A program made the translations under genes and the position numbers. From the NCBI GenBank assembly GCA_023055505.1, contig JALIRH010000040.1, positions 687,001 through 751,000 on the forward strand: DNA of 64,000 nt, read 5' to 3'. The notes under the pieces were generated by a model. It was given only the letters and a program-made list of their open reading frames with translations. It made no database searches and was not told the DNA's origin. This stretch comes from Callipepla californica brunnescens (taxonomy: Eukaryota; Chordata; Aves; Galliformes; Odontophoridae). Each line of letters begins with the position of its first letter. The stretch's first letter is position 1. Positions 1 to 11,700 of the stretch are shown here, in pieces.

Positions 1-438
1 TTTTGGGTAGGCAGAAGGAGAAGAATGAAAACAAAAAATTAGGAATATGACAGCAAATGAAAATAGAATGCAGATGTTTCAAAGTATTTTCAAGGGCCAT
101 TTCGAAGGGCTTTAACTTAATCTATTTCAAGTGAATTTCAAGCCAATTTTGCATTTCTGTACAGAGCTCAAGATTGTCTTGTAATCAATATCTAAGCACC
201 GTCCATTCTCTATATGCGCATTAATTTTAAGAGTGGAAAAGCTTTATTTTGACAAAATAAACAAAACCATGTCTTACAAGAAATGCTTTTACAAAGTTGA
301 ATAACGCATTCCACAAGGCTGCACTTTCCACAGCAGCAGTGCCACTGTGTGCTTGAGGGTGTCAGCTTTTTGTTTTCATTTTCTTCACCACTGTTCCGAG
401 AACCTCAGTTTTGCACTTTCCCTTTCTCCTCCTGGCAG
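1..438 (+). other. FGA: FGA intron 1 (3' part)
   Basis: AT-rich sequence ending in a pyrimidine-rich acceptor. No signal-peptide exon is visible, so exon 1 and the promoter are presumed to lie to the left of the window. Confidence 0.7.
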
Positions 439-567
439 GCACAGGATGGGGAGACCACCTTTGAAAAAGAGGGCGCCGTTGGGCGTGGCCCCAGGATTGT
501 AGAGCACATGGAGCAGTCCTCCTGCAAGTACGAGAAGAACTGGCCCATCTGTGCAGATGATGACTGG
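439..567 (+). CDS. FGA: FGA exon 2: fibrinopeptide A and knob A
   Basis: The exon encodes AQDGETTF..., then GR|GPRIVE, where thrombin cuts before Gly-Pro-Arg to expose the polymerisation knob that binds the gamma-chain hole. It then encodes two cysteines of the central disulfide region and the acidic ICADDDW end. Acceptor gcag at 435-438, donor gtgagc from 568. The P2 residue at the cleavage site is Gly, whereas human has Val. Confidence 0.93.
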
Positions 568-3500
568 GTGAGCAATTAACCTTGGGGACAGCAGGGTACA
601 GTCTGAAAGAAAAAGATAAAATAGAAAGAACCAATAAGAAGGAAATTTAAGAAGTTCTTTTCATGATTTTTATATTGCCGCTTTAAGATTTCATAAGAGA
701 AAGGCACTTGAAAGAAAGATTTGTGAGAAAGGAAAATAAGTAGAAGCAACTGAAACTTTGGATATTCACTTTAGGAAGTCTGATGACAAGACGCTCTGTA
801 AAAGCTACCCAATTGTTGACTGAATGTCTGTGTATGAACTGTCAGTTTGTCTCTCTCTTGCTTCTTGCATCTGTACTCATCACTATGCTGCATTTATAAG
901 ATGTAATCTTGCCAAAGAACTGTAATTTATAAGAACATGAGTCTTTTCTGTGGAAAATTTTGCTTAAATGAATAGTAGGACCATTCATTTAAGCATCCTT
1001 GCTCAAACTGACAGCTAACTTCCCCTTTACAGTAGCCCTTTGGAAAATAAATGCGGTAAAATTATTGTTTTGGTTTTATTAACATTGTTACTAATATTAT
1101 TATTGTTTTCTTATGGGTATTTTGTTTAATTTTGTTTCACTCTTAAGGAACAGAGGAAAGGGAAAATTAAAGGTGTCTTACCCCGGCTTAAGACAGGTTT
1201 CTATGCATATATTTCAGCAATTCCAATGCACTTGTGTCAGAAGAGCAAGATGTGAAGGGTCAGCAATGAGGTGTCTTGCTCCAAGTCATACAAACCCTTG
1301 TCAAAGTCATTGGATAAATAGTACAGGACAGCAAAAGTCACATAATACTGCCCTAAGTTATATTACAGTGTTTTAATTGCTGGTTTAAACATATTAATTT
1401 AAAAAACAGGCATGCTCATGAAGATTTTAACACAACTATTTCACTTCCACTCAGGGTACAAAATGTCCATCAGGCTGCAGAATGCAAGGAATAATTGATG
1501 ACACGAACCAGGACAACAGTCACAGAATACAGAGAATTAAGCAGCAGCTCGCAGACAGTCAAAGCAACTATAAAACATCCAATCGGGTAATTGTGGAAAC
1601 CATAAATATACTAAAGCCTGGTCTGGAGGGTGCCCAGCGTAAGTATTTCTCCCCAGTTTTATTATCCATGATAATTTTTGAGTGTGTGCATGTTAGCACT
1701 TTTTTGTGGGAACACATGCTGCACTTGACCTGATTAACAAAAGCCAAAACAAACATAGTTAACTACTAACTTGTAAAAAGAAATGTAATTTATATCAGCT
1801 TTGTGTTATGAGAAATTTGTTCTTAAATATGTGTTTAAATTGCCTATTTCAAAATACAAATGCACTTCTAGGAAAGAAAGTCCCACCTGCATAGCTGACC
1901 TGATGTGTTTCTGTTTCAGAGCTCGATGAGAATTACGGTCATGTGTCATCAGAACTGAGGAGGAGGATTGTGACATTAAAGCAGCGAGTTGCCACTCAAG
2001 TGAACAGAATTAAAGCTCTGCAGAACAGCATTCAAGAGCAAGTGATGGAAATGAAGCGCTTGGAGGTAGGCAGCCACTGCATCATTCCCACTGTTTGCAG
2101 AGCCTAGCGACAGGAGTATCTGTTACACTGTGCATGGCGTGTAGTGCTCCACCCAGAAAGAAAATATAATCCAATTCTCTCAGGATCTGCCCTAGTGCAG
2201 CGAATTCCACAACAAGCTTTCTGTGGGGCTTGTTTTATCTTTCCTGCTTCATGGGAACAAGTCTGAACTCAGGAGGGCCCTTTGTCCCATCTGCTTTCAG
2301 AGAGGCAGCCAGGATTCCTGATGCTGTATCTACTGGTAATCAGCTCCATGCGGGGCATTTATTCACCTGTAAGGAGCTGATGGGCAACAAAGACCAGGAG
2401 GGAGTCCCTGTCTTTCTGTGGTGATGCCCACTGGCCTCAGGAGCACACCCTTAGCCCCAAGAACAAGGAGAACAGAAACTGGAAACATGCCACAACATCT
2501 CTCTCCATGGAGCTATGTGCACTGTGTATTGTGTGTGCCAGAGCAGATTTCAAAATGGAGCTTTGGAAAAGCTCATCTGTAGACAGGAGGTACCAGGCCA
2601 GCTCCCCATTTTCCCCAGCCCATGTAAAGGATGTGCTAGCTTAAGAAAGTTCAGGAAAGTTCCCTAACACAGTAATTTCTCTCTGTTTATGTAGGTGGAC
2701 ATTGATATTAAGATACGAGCATGCAAAGGAAGCTGTGCTAGAAGTTTTGATTACCAGGTGGACAAAGAAGGCTATGACAACATCCAGAAGCAGCTTACCC
2801 AGGCCAGCTCCATTGACATGCACCCAGACTTTCAAACAACTACCTTGAGCACATTGAAAATGAGGCCTCTTAAGGACTTGAATGTTCCTGAGCATTTTAA
2901 GCTCAAGCCTCCACCAGAAATGCAAGCTCTGAATGCATTTAATAACATCAAGCAGATGCAAGTGGTATTAGAAAGACCAGAAACAGACTCAAGCCCTTCC
3001 CGAGGCGAGACCTTTTATCATGTGGCAGAAGCGAGGGGGGATTCTTCACCTTCCCACACCAGCAAATTAGTTACTTCTACTCATGGGAGAGACAACCCTA
3101 GCCTGGTAGACAAAACCTCCTCTGTCCATAGATGCACGAAAACTGTCACCAAGAAAGTCATTAGTGGCCCTGATGGTCCTAGAGAAGAAATAGTTGAAAA
3201 AATGGTTTCCTCTGATGGCTCAGACTGCTCCCATTTACAAGGAGGACGAGAAGGAAGCACGTACCATTTTAGTGGGGCAGGTGACTTTCACAAGCTAGAC
3301 AGGTTTCTTCCAGACCTAGAGTCATTCTTCACCCATGACTCTGTATCCACTGGTAGTAGGCACTCTACTGGCTCGAGCACCACCGCAACCAGCAGCCGTG
3401 TGACTGGGTCAGGCAGCAGCCACCAAGGCACTGGAGGGAAAGACAAATTCACAGACTTAGGGGAGGAGGAAGAAGATGACTTTGGAGGACTTCATCCATC

Positions 3501-4812
3501 TGGATTCGCTGCTGGAAGTGCAAGTCACTCCAAGACTGTAGTGACCAGCTCCTCTTCTAGTTTCAACAAGGGAGGCTCCACTTTTGAAACCAAATCACTA
3601 AAGACCCGTGAAATATCTGAGCAGCTAGGTGGGGTACAACATGATCAGAGTGCAGAGGACACCCCAGACTTTCAGGCGCGCAGCTTCAGACCAGCAGTAA
3701 TGAGTACAAGGAGAGCCTACACTGGGAAAGGTACACAGAAGTAGTAATTGAGGTAGTGGAGTCAAATTCCATTCATAACCAAACTGATAGAATGATTTTA
3801 GATATTGCAGTATAACAGTGTGATGATAAAATGCCACAACTGTGTCTGTTTGTTGCCACTTTGGAAATAATAGGGAAAATATATCACTAATACTCGGGTA
3901 TGGCATAGACAACTAGCAATTTAAGATCTGTGTAAGATTTTCCTCTCTCAATTCTTTTTAATGCCGCCTGTCACTAAACCTTAAGTAGTCCAAGACACAT
4001 TTAACAAATTTTCCTCAGATCTATTGCTGCTTGGATTCCTCTGAAGTTTTTATTAAACTTTACTGATAACCCCTGTCAAACTAGATCAACTTTTTTTTTT
4101 AGACTGCGATGATATCCGCCAGAAACACACTTTTGGTGCCAAAAGTGGCATTTTCAAAATCAAGCCAGAGGGATCCAATAAGGTTTTGTCAGTTTATTGC
4201 GACCAAGAGACCACTCTGGGAGGATGGCTTTTGATCCAACAGAGAATGGATGGATCAGAGAATTTTAACCGGACCTGGCAAGACTACAAGAGAGGTTTTG
4301 GCAGCGTGGATGGCAAAGGGCGAGGAGAGTTGTGGCTGGGCAATGAGAACATCCACCTGCTGACTCAGAACGACACTCTCCTTCGAGTAGAGTTAGAGGA
4401 CTGGGATGGAAATGCTGCATATGCAGAGTACATCATGCAGGTAGGGACTGAATCAGAAGGCTATGCCCTGGCTGTGTCCTCCTATGAGGGGACTGCCGGG
4501 GATGCACTGGTTGCTGGCTGGCTGGAGGAGGGGTCCGAGTATACATCCCATGCCCAGATGCAGTTCAGCACCTTTGATCGGGACCAGGACCGCTGGGAGG
4601 AGAGCTGCGCAGAGGTGTATGGGGGCGGCTGGTGGTACAACAGCTGCCAGGCAGCCAACCTCAATGGCATCTACTACCCGGGGGGCCACTACGACCCTAG
4701 GTACAATGTTCCGTATGAGATCGAAAACGGAGTAGTCTGGATACCGTTTAGAGCCTCCGATTATTCCCTCAAAGTTGTTAGAATGAAAATCAGGCCCCTA
4801 GAAACTCTGTGA
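439..4812 (+). CDS. FGA: Fibrinogen alpha chain (5'-partial, exons 2-6)
   Basis: Secreted alpha subunit of the (alpha-beta-gamma)2 fibrinogen hexamer, which thrombin converts to fibrin. Exons seen by splice sites and frame: 439-567, 1455-1638, 1920-2065, 2695-3730 and 4103-4812, which total 2205 nt with the frame kept to the stop. Exon 1 (signal peptide) is outside the window. Exon 2 carries fibrinopeptide A and the thrombin site with a GPR knob. Exons 3-4 give the coiled-coil, with a CPSGC motif at its start (disulfide ring). Exon 5 is the long Ser/Thr/Gly-rich alphaC region. Exon 6 encodes a fibrinogen C-terminal globe. Exons 3 and 4 (184 and 146 nt) have the sizes I remember for the human gene. 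If exon 5 is not spliced it reads four more codons (GTQK) to a stop at 3742-3744, giving the common short alpha chain. Very secure. Confidence 0.97.
2695..3744 (+). CDS. FGA: FGA exon 5 with read-through stop (alphaC region, short isoform end)
   Basis: One long exon encodes the end of the coiled-coil (IRACKGSC) and then a low-complexity Ser/Thr/Gly-rich alphaC segment. An in-frame RGDS cell-adhesion motif lies at 3034-3045. I see no tandem 13-residue repeats of the kind found in mammalian alpha chains. The donor GGGAAAG|gtacac at 3730/3731 leads into exon 6. Failure to use it gives translation to TAG at 3742-3744. A possible ATTAAA polyadenylation signal for the short transcript is at 4052-4057. 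Confidence 0.93.
   Translation: MDIDIKIRACKGSCARSFDYQVDKEGYDNIQKQLTQASSIDMHPDFQTTTLSTLKMRPLKDLNVPEHFKLKPPPEMQALNAFNNIKQMQVVLERPETDSSPSRGETFYHVAEARGDSSPSHTSKLVTSTHGRDNPSLVDKTSSVHRCTKTVTKKVISGPDGPREEIVEKMVSSDGSDCSHLQGGREGSTYHFSGAGDFHKLDRFLPDLESFFTHDSVSTGSRHSTGSSTTATSSRVTGSGSSHQGTGGKDKFTDLGEEEEDDFGGLHPSGFAAGSASHSKTVVTSSSSSFNKGGSTFETKSLKTREISEQLGGVQHDQSAEDTPDFQARSFRPAVMSTRRAYTGKGTQK
4103..4812 (+). CDS. FGA: FGA exon 6: alpha-E fibrinogen C-terminal domain
   Basis: This alternatively spliced terminal exon adds a globular domain of about 236 residues homologous to the beta and gamma C-termini. Acceptor: a T-run then ag at 4101-4102. The junction restores an Asp codon followed by CDDI. Visible hallmarks are GGWLLIQQRMDGS, a Ca-loop-like DRDQDRWEE, the C...GGGWWYNSC disulfide pair, NGIYYPGG and the closing MKIRP. 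An N-glycosylation sequon NRT follows SENF. This exon defines the minor alpha-E chain (fibrinogen-420 type), first described from a bipartite chicken alpha mRNA. Stop at 4810-4812. Confidence 0.96.
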
Positions 4813-4925
4813 AGGACAGGCATATGTGTCACAACTACAAGTTGGAAACATCTTTTATATACATATGTATGATGTACCTTTACCCTATGAATTTGAAGGC
4901 AATGTGGCAACTCAATAGAACACAA

Positions 4926-4931
4926 AATAAA
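4926..4931 (+). terminator. FGA: FGA polyadenylation signal
   Basis: Canonical AATAAA about 115 nt after the alpha-E stop codon, followed by AT-rich and T-rich sequence. Confidence 0.8.
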
Positions 4932-5904
4932 CACTGATTAATTATTAACAAAACAGTTCTTTCATCTTGTTTATAACTGAAAAAACTTTTCAAGGAAATG
5001 TTGATTTTAAAAACCTTATATAAATTTTTTCTACAACCTTTTGTCCCATGTTTAGTTTGACAACTTTAAATGTCAAAAACTTGCAGAATGATATCCCTAA
5101 TATCCTCATGCCTGGTTAAGCAATTGTTCTGAAATGGGAACTGAAAAATTACACTTTGTACTGTTATATTCTAAAATACAATTTGAGTTTATCTTGATGG
5201 TGATGGGGATGACAAGTTTTGAGTATCCTCCTTTTGGCAACAGTAGTGGCATCAGTCTACTGAAGAAATAATTCAAACTGACAAACTGTGGTGCTTTCTG
5301 GAGCAAGTCAACACTCTGAACTCCAACTTAATAACATTTTCCAGACTTAATTCAGTTGAGTAGAAAAATCCCAATGAGTGTATCAAATTTGCTGCCTCAG
5401 GTTTTCTCACAATTATGTAATATTTAAACAGAAATCCTACACCTTCCTCTTTAGAATTGTAAATCCATTCATTTTCTCACAAACTTATTCCCTGTCAGCA
5501 CCATAAAAGCTTTCATGGCTGGAAGATTTTGTTATTGCTCTTTGTACTGGATAGAGTAGGACATACAAAGTGTACTGCCTGCATATCTGCAGATACGTCA
5601 CATACACTCTGTCAGGCAGAATAGCACCTGTTGAAAATAGGTCCTCATCAAGCTCATTGTTCTACACAAGCACTAGACATAAATGGAGATAGAGATCAAG
5701 CCATAAAACTTGACACAAAAACTAGACCAACTGATGAAACAAGACTCTGATACCTAAAAATCAGCTATTATTTTTTTAGCAACCATGGAAAGACTTTGAC
5801 AGAAATCAGCAAAAGCAAGATGAGGAGCACGGGGGTGAATAAAGTATCTTTTCCCATGTTTTTAGTATGTTTCTTGGCACATGTGTCAAGCAATGATTCA
5901 TCTT

Positions 5905-6354
5905 TCTGTACCTCGGTACAGAAAGGACATGGAGATGCTGAAGCAGGTCCAAAGAAGGGCAACAAGGCTTGTGAAGGGCTATGTGCTACAAGAAGAGACA
6001 GAAGGAACTGGGGCTGTTTAATCTGGGGAAAAGGAGGCTGAGAGGAGGCCTTATTACTCTCTTCCTGTATCTGAAAGGTACTTACAGTGATACCAGGGTT
6101 AGTCTCTTCTCACTGGTGACAGATGACAGGATGAGGGGGAAATGGCCTTAAGTTGTACCAGGGTAAGTTTAGGTTGGATATCAGGAAACACTTCTTTACA
6201 GAAAGGGTTGTTAAGCACTAGAATAGGCTTCCCAGGGAGGTAGTTGAGTCACCATTCCTGGATATGTTTAAAAACCATTTGGATGTGGGTTGTGGTTGGA
6301 CTCGATGATCTTTGGGGCCTTTTCCAACCTGAGTGATTCTATGATTCTATGATC
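5905..6354 (+). mobile_element. CR1 LINE fragment (3' part)
   Basis: Matches the degenerate end of CR1 ORF2 and its 3' UTR: a stretch like AAGAAGGGCAACAAGGCTTG, the CCCAGGGAGGTAGTTGAGTC region, the TGGACTCGATGATCTTTGGG region, and a terminal ATTCTATGATTCTATGA repeat typical of avian CR1 ends. Confidence 0.92.
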
Positions 6355-6607
6355 TACATGTAAGGTTTTGACATCAGCAACTTGCTGTCAGTGTGTGGTA
6401 GAGACTTTTTAATAAAAAGCCGGTTGCATGGAAACCAACTACATCAGTTACATGATTGCACAAGAATATGCTGTATGACATAAAATTGCATAAATATTTA
6501 CTGTTTTTTTTTCTTTCTTTGTTTTTTTCATAATTCTATTGAGAAACAAGCATAGGTGGACTTCCTTGCCTAAAATCTCACTAGTCTGTATTACTCTGCG
6601 TTTTTCT

Positions 6608-6791
6608 GCAGACTGCACTGGAATGGGCTACTCAGGGAGGTGGTGGAGTCACTGCCCCGGCAGTGTTCAAGGAACATTTGGACACAGTGTTGAGGGACAT
6701 GGTTTACTGAGAACTATTGGTGATGGGTGAATGGACGGACTGAGTAATCCTGTGGGTCTTTTCTAATCTTAGTGAGTCTATGATTCTATTC
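6608..6791 (+). mobile_element. CR1 LINE 3' fragment
   Basis: Contains the GGGAGGTGGTGGAGTCACTG segment and ends with GAGTCTATGATTCTAT. This is a short, diverged CR1 3' end. Confidence 0.87.
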
Positions 6792-7249
6792 ATGTCATTT
6801 AAAAATATCATCAAATACTGAAAAAGGTCATTTTCAGCCTTCTCTTTTCAGGCCTTCTCAAGCGTAGCCATTGTGCAACATATTTAATACAGCCCTGTGC
6901 AAAGAATTTTCTGTGCTTTAGGAAGTCACTTCTGCTTTATGCTACCTGTTTTGGTTTTCTAGCATCAGTGGAAGACTGTCTCAGGGGATGCTGAAGATCT
7001 GCAGTCATGTGGTGAGATACTGCCATGACATCTCCTCATCCTCCTGGTCTCCAGAGACCAAATCAACAAGAGAGGTTTCAGATGGGATCTACCTTCTGCT
7101 AGCAATTTAGGTCTCCTCCTTAGTGAAGAAAGGTGGCCTCCTCTGAAAGCTGATCCTGCCTACTTAGCAGTTCCTGTCTTTCAGAAAACCTCTTATTCTG
7201 GCTACCACTAGTTTCAATGAAGTACTCAGATTTTAGATACTCTGTATGT

Positions 7250-7578
7250 CCTCGTCTATAAATATCTAAGGTGTGGGAGGCAAAGGGATGAGGCCAGACA
7301 CTTCTCAGCAGTGTGTGGTAATAGGACAAGGGGGAATGGTCACAAACTGATGCATAGGAAGTTCTGATGTGCATAAGAATTTCTTCACTGTAAGGGTGAT
7401 GTAGCACTCGCATAGGCTGCCCAGAGAGGTGGTGGAGTCTCCTTCTCTGGAGACATTCAAGACCCGCCTGGACGCCTACCTGTGCAACCTGGGCTAGGGA
7501 GCTGCTTTGACAGTAGTGTTGGACTCAGTGGTCTCTAGATGTCCCTTCCAACCCCAACAATTCTGTGATTCTGTGAAA
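7250..7578 (+). mobile_element. CR1 LINE 3' fragment
   Basis: Starts in the CTATAAATATCTAAGG segment, passes through the CAGCAGTGTGTGGTAATAGG and CAGAGAGGTGGTGGAGTCTC regions, and ends in AATTCTGTGATTCTGTG. Same family as the CR1 in the inverted arms, but much more diverged. Confidence 0.92.
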
Positions 7579-8623
7579 GTGAGGTGATTTAAATCTCCTT
7601 TCTAGACTGTCATCATAGTCAGCTGAAGAAATGTTGAAGGTATGAAGTGTGGCCTTGCTGCCAAAAGATTCTGACCTATATGGAGATCTTTGTCCAAATC
7701 CTAGATGGAATAAACAGATGCTCCCAACAGGGAGCAAAATGATGAGCATGACTGTCACAGTAACACTGATACATCTCTGGATTCATGTTAGATGTCTCTA
7801 GAAAAAAAAAGTACTTTGTGTTGCGTTTGTTTAGCCTCCTTTTATTTGTTATCCACAGGTAATGCACACATGAGTAGGATTTATTTAAGAACTTTTGCCT
7901 GAAGGATTTTCCGGCCTGTAAGAGAACGTTTAGAATGGTAAATGTGTTTCTCAGCAGTGCCAATAGCCTGCCCCTGCTCAGTTACCTACTGGGTCAAAGT
8001 GCAGCCACACAACTCGAGGGCAGAGTTCACAGACTATAGGCACCATTGAGCCTAGCCATTTTTCTGTTTACAAATGAGAAGTTCAATTCAGAAATGCCAG
8101 TATGCTCAGACATAGTTATCCTCATTGTCTTGCTCTCTTATTGTACACCTGTCCATCTCTCTTTGCCACAATTAGTTTTACCTTGCCTTATCTCTGTCCT
8201 TCTGCGCTACCAAGTCAGTGGCACTTCACCAGGCCTTGGTGCAAGCAAGGTGTTGATCTGGCATGGGAGCAGCATGGGGCAGTTCACTATGATGAGGCTG
8301 CAGTAATGAGCCTCAGAGTTACATTAGAACCCTGTCCCATTTACCCCTGGTAAGTTGTGAAGATAAGGGAAGAATATAACAGACAGAGGCTTGATGGCCT
8401 GGGAAGAAACCAAAACAAAGGTGGGCAGGGCCTGGTGTAGCAGAAATGCTAAGTCATGGGTTGAACGAGTGACTGAGCACCTGGTGAGAGGGCAGGGCCA
8501 ACCAAGGGGAGCTCAGCTGCAAGCAATGCACCTGAGTGACCAGAAGATCCTGGTTCCACCCCTTCCCAGACCTCAAAAAATGGAACAAAATAATCTTTGT
8601 GGCTTATATTCATGGTTCAGATT

Positions 8624-8629
8624 TTTATT
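8624..8629 (-). terminator. FGB: FGB polyadenylation signal
   Basis: TTTATT on the plus strand reads AATAAA on the minus strand, about 165 nt beyond the FGB stop codon. Confidence 0.7.
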
Positions 8630-8790
8630 TTTCAGTTGCCATTGTGTTTCACTTTGGGTCATGACACGGTAGTAACTGCAAATTTGGTTCCCATATGTAA
8701 AGTTAAGCCTGAATACTGTACCAAACAAACAAACAAACCAAGGTACAAATATGAAAAAAAAATCCCTGATTCTATACACTTTGATAATGT

Positions 8791-11700
8791 TTAATCTGGG
8801 AAGTATGGCTTGATTTTCATGCTCATCTTCTTCATTGAATACCACGATCCCTTCCAGTTCATCCATACAATACCATCATCTGTACCATGTTTTGCCATAT
8901 CCCAGCTGTAAGTCCCCCCCCAGTAGTATCTGCCATTGGGGTTGGCTGCATGGCAGCGATTGTACCACCATCCACCACCGTCTTCTTTGGAGCACTGTTT
9001 TCTTGGATCTGTAGTTGACCTAATGAAGTAAAAAGAGGAGATAAGTGCGACAGATGAACTGTAAGTAAATAGATCTGAGTATGTATATGTGTCCCTGTCC
9101 TGAAATTTTCAAACTACAACAAATAAAATCTTCTCTGAACTTCCTGTAGAAGATTGACTATCACAAGCATGTGCTACACAGCACACTTGACAAGAGAAGT
9201 TGCTTATAGAGATGGTTAAAATTTTAGTTGCATCTCTGTGGGAATGACATTTTAGTTTACCATTTGATAACTATAATTCCTTGAGTTCATAATGATAATT
9301 GCAATATCATCACAATTTAAAGATACTAGAAAGAATGACAATTGTATGTATTCTCAAATCTAAACAATTCTATTATTCTTAAGTAAGATAAAGTAAAGAC
9401 ATAGCACTTATTTTAGAAATAAAGAACTGAATTATGTCTTCTACAACTGAGTTTCCATCTTCTGAGTAGGCAGAACTTTTATTTTTATCATAATCTGTCT
9501 CTCTCTTCAGGACTCATCTTTCTATAACTGGAGTTAGTACCAATATTTCTACTTAACCAAAGCAGTAGTCCTAAAAAGTACTATCATCAACCTCTGATAA
9601 TGAGTATATTGTATTCAGACTGACATTTTCTCTATAGTAACATAATTCCTGGAATTGATGGAATTCATGATTCTTGTTTCTTAGTTGGTTATAGAGCATC
9701 ACTAACATTATATAGTTTTACTTCCTCTTTGGCTATGCCAATTCTGCCCTAAGCTGTACCAGTATAGGATGAAGGCTTGGCTAGTAACTTACACCGAGAA
9801 AACTTATTTTAAGATACTATAAAGCACTGTGCAAACTATCAGCAAGTTAGTTGAAAGATTCTGTATTTTTTTAAGTAGATACATGCAGAATAATTTCTTT
9901 TAAATGTCTAATGCAAGTACATACCATCCATCATTGTCTCTGTCGTAAGTACTGAAGAACATGCCATTGTGAACTGTCATTGTCCTGTTTTCTCCATGCA
10001 GCTGTGAAGCTCCTTCCATCAGAGCATTGCCTGCATTGCCTTTGTAGTTACTAACGGAAAGCTGATATTTGTTTCCTTCATTATGTATGGTGAAACCTCC
10101 ATAATGAGCTGATACTTTATCACCATTCCAATCTTCCATTTCAATTAAAACTTTAGTGGGCCCTATCTTGGTAAGTTGGCTGATTTTGTCGTTTCCAAGC
10201 CAATATTCACCTGAGAAGTAACAAATGAGAGTTCAGTGAAATCAATTTCAATATATCCTTCAAGGCAACTTTATAATCTGCCTTCAAGTTTGTCAAAGTC
10301 ATTCTTAAAAAGTCAAAAAGCTTCATGAAATACAAGGAAACTGTTTCACTAAGCACTCTTCATGTTTTATGCTCAGCATTTTACCTGGTGTATCACAATA
10401 TTTCTTCCCTCCACTCTTAGCAACATTTCCAAATCCTCTCTTATATTCATCCCATCCTCTTCCAAAATTAACACTGCCATCCTGGCGGTTCTGAATCAAA
10501 GTCCAGCCTAGAGGAATAACAGGATTTAGATTCATTAACCTAATCATGATTAGATTGATTATGAAAGGAGCATGAAGTTTTAAGACAGAGCCCTACTATC
10601 ATTATCCCAAGACAAATGGTAAAGGTGACTTCTTTGGAGCAAGACTGAGTTATGAGTTCTGCCTTGCCATTTTTACTCACACTGAAGCAGGGCCTTGCTT
10701 CATGAGGAAATGTAGAAAAAGCAGAAGGTGAGGAAGTGTTTCAGGTTTAGTGTGTAAGTAAGAAATAGGTAAGAAATTAGTCAGATCTTCCACTTCTGTC
10801 CACAATTACACTGTCAATTTTAGCTATAGTAAGATGGGGTTTTATTTACCTGCCCCTTCACAATTATTCATGTGCAGTTTCATTATAGAAATATCATGCT
10901 GAATATCTGACCAGCATGACTTTTTTGAATAAGTCAGGCTTAATTCTCAAATAACTACAAAAATTGTAACTCCATATTAGTTTGTATAAATTGAAAATTA
11001 CTGTCATGTTTTTTTCTGTTTTAGCATTCATACTAATCAGTATTTTAAAAACATCTTTATTTTACACTAACCTCCCTTATCTGTTTCCATGTCACAGTAG
11101 ACTCTGTATGGCTTGGTAAAAGGATCTGGCTGGATGATGTACATTTCAGACGTTTCACCTCCCTTTCTGTAAACATCCTCGCATTCTGCAAGAATAAACC
11201 GGGAACTCTGTTACTGAAAGAGCTCTGAACTTGAATTGCTGATTACAAGGGATTGCTTTTAAAGAGGTATTTAATTCTGCTTTGATTTTAACATCCATAA
11301 TACACCATTTGGAAGAATAAAGGAAGAAAGAACAGCATGCTTGCATTGTTCTGTGTTTCTGGATAGGCATTTCTAAAAGTTAAAGCCAAGCAACCGAAGA
11401 TTGTATACATTTCAATGACTTTTTGAATTAGATAAGCTTGTAAAAGAAAAATCTTTCATAACTGAAAAGAAATAAAGGATGAAACTCAGAGAGTCACAAA
11501 CATACCACCTTCATCTTACTGAAGGTAAAGCTGAAGACCAGATAGTAGGTAAGAGGTTTTTTCCATACTGGATAATTATCCATCTTTTCTGCTACCCTAA
11601 TTAGTGTCACAGGTTTCAATCACACCAATTGAATGGTGCATCCATCAACTTGCACAGAGTTATAAAGATGAGAAGAAAGAGTAGTCATTATAGTTAAATG

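Larger units (their letters stand above)
4932..8623. other. FGA-FGB convergent intergenic region
   Basis: Gap of about 3.7 kb between the 3' ends of FGA and FGB. It contains three plus-strand CR1 pieces, listed separately. No open frame shows recognisable homology. Confidence 0.8.

Noticed and set aside
4463..4735. Alternative-frame frames inside FGA exon 6
   Set aside because: Shadows of the fibrinogen C domain.
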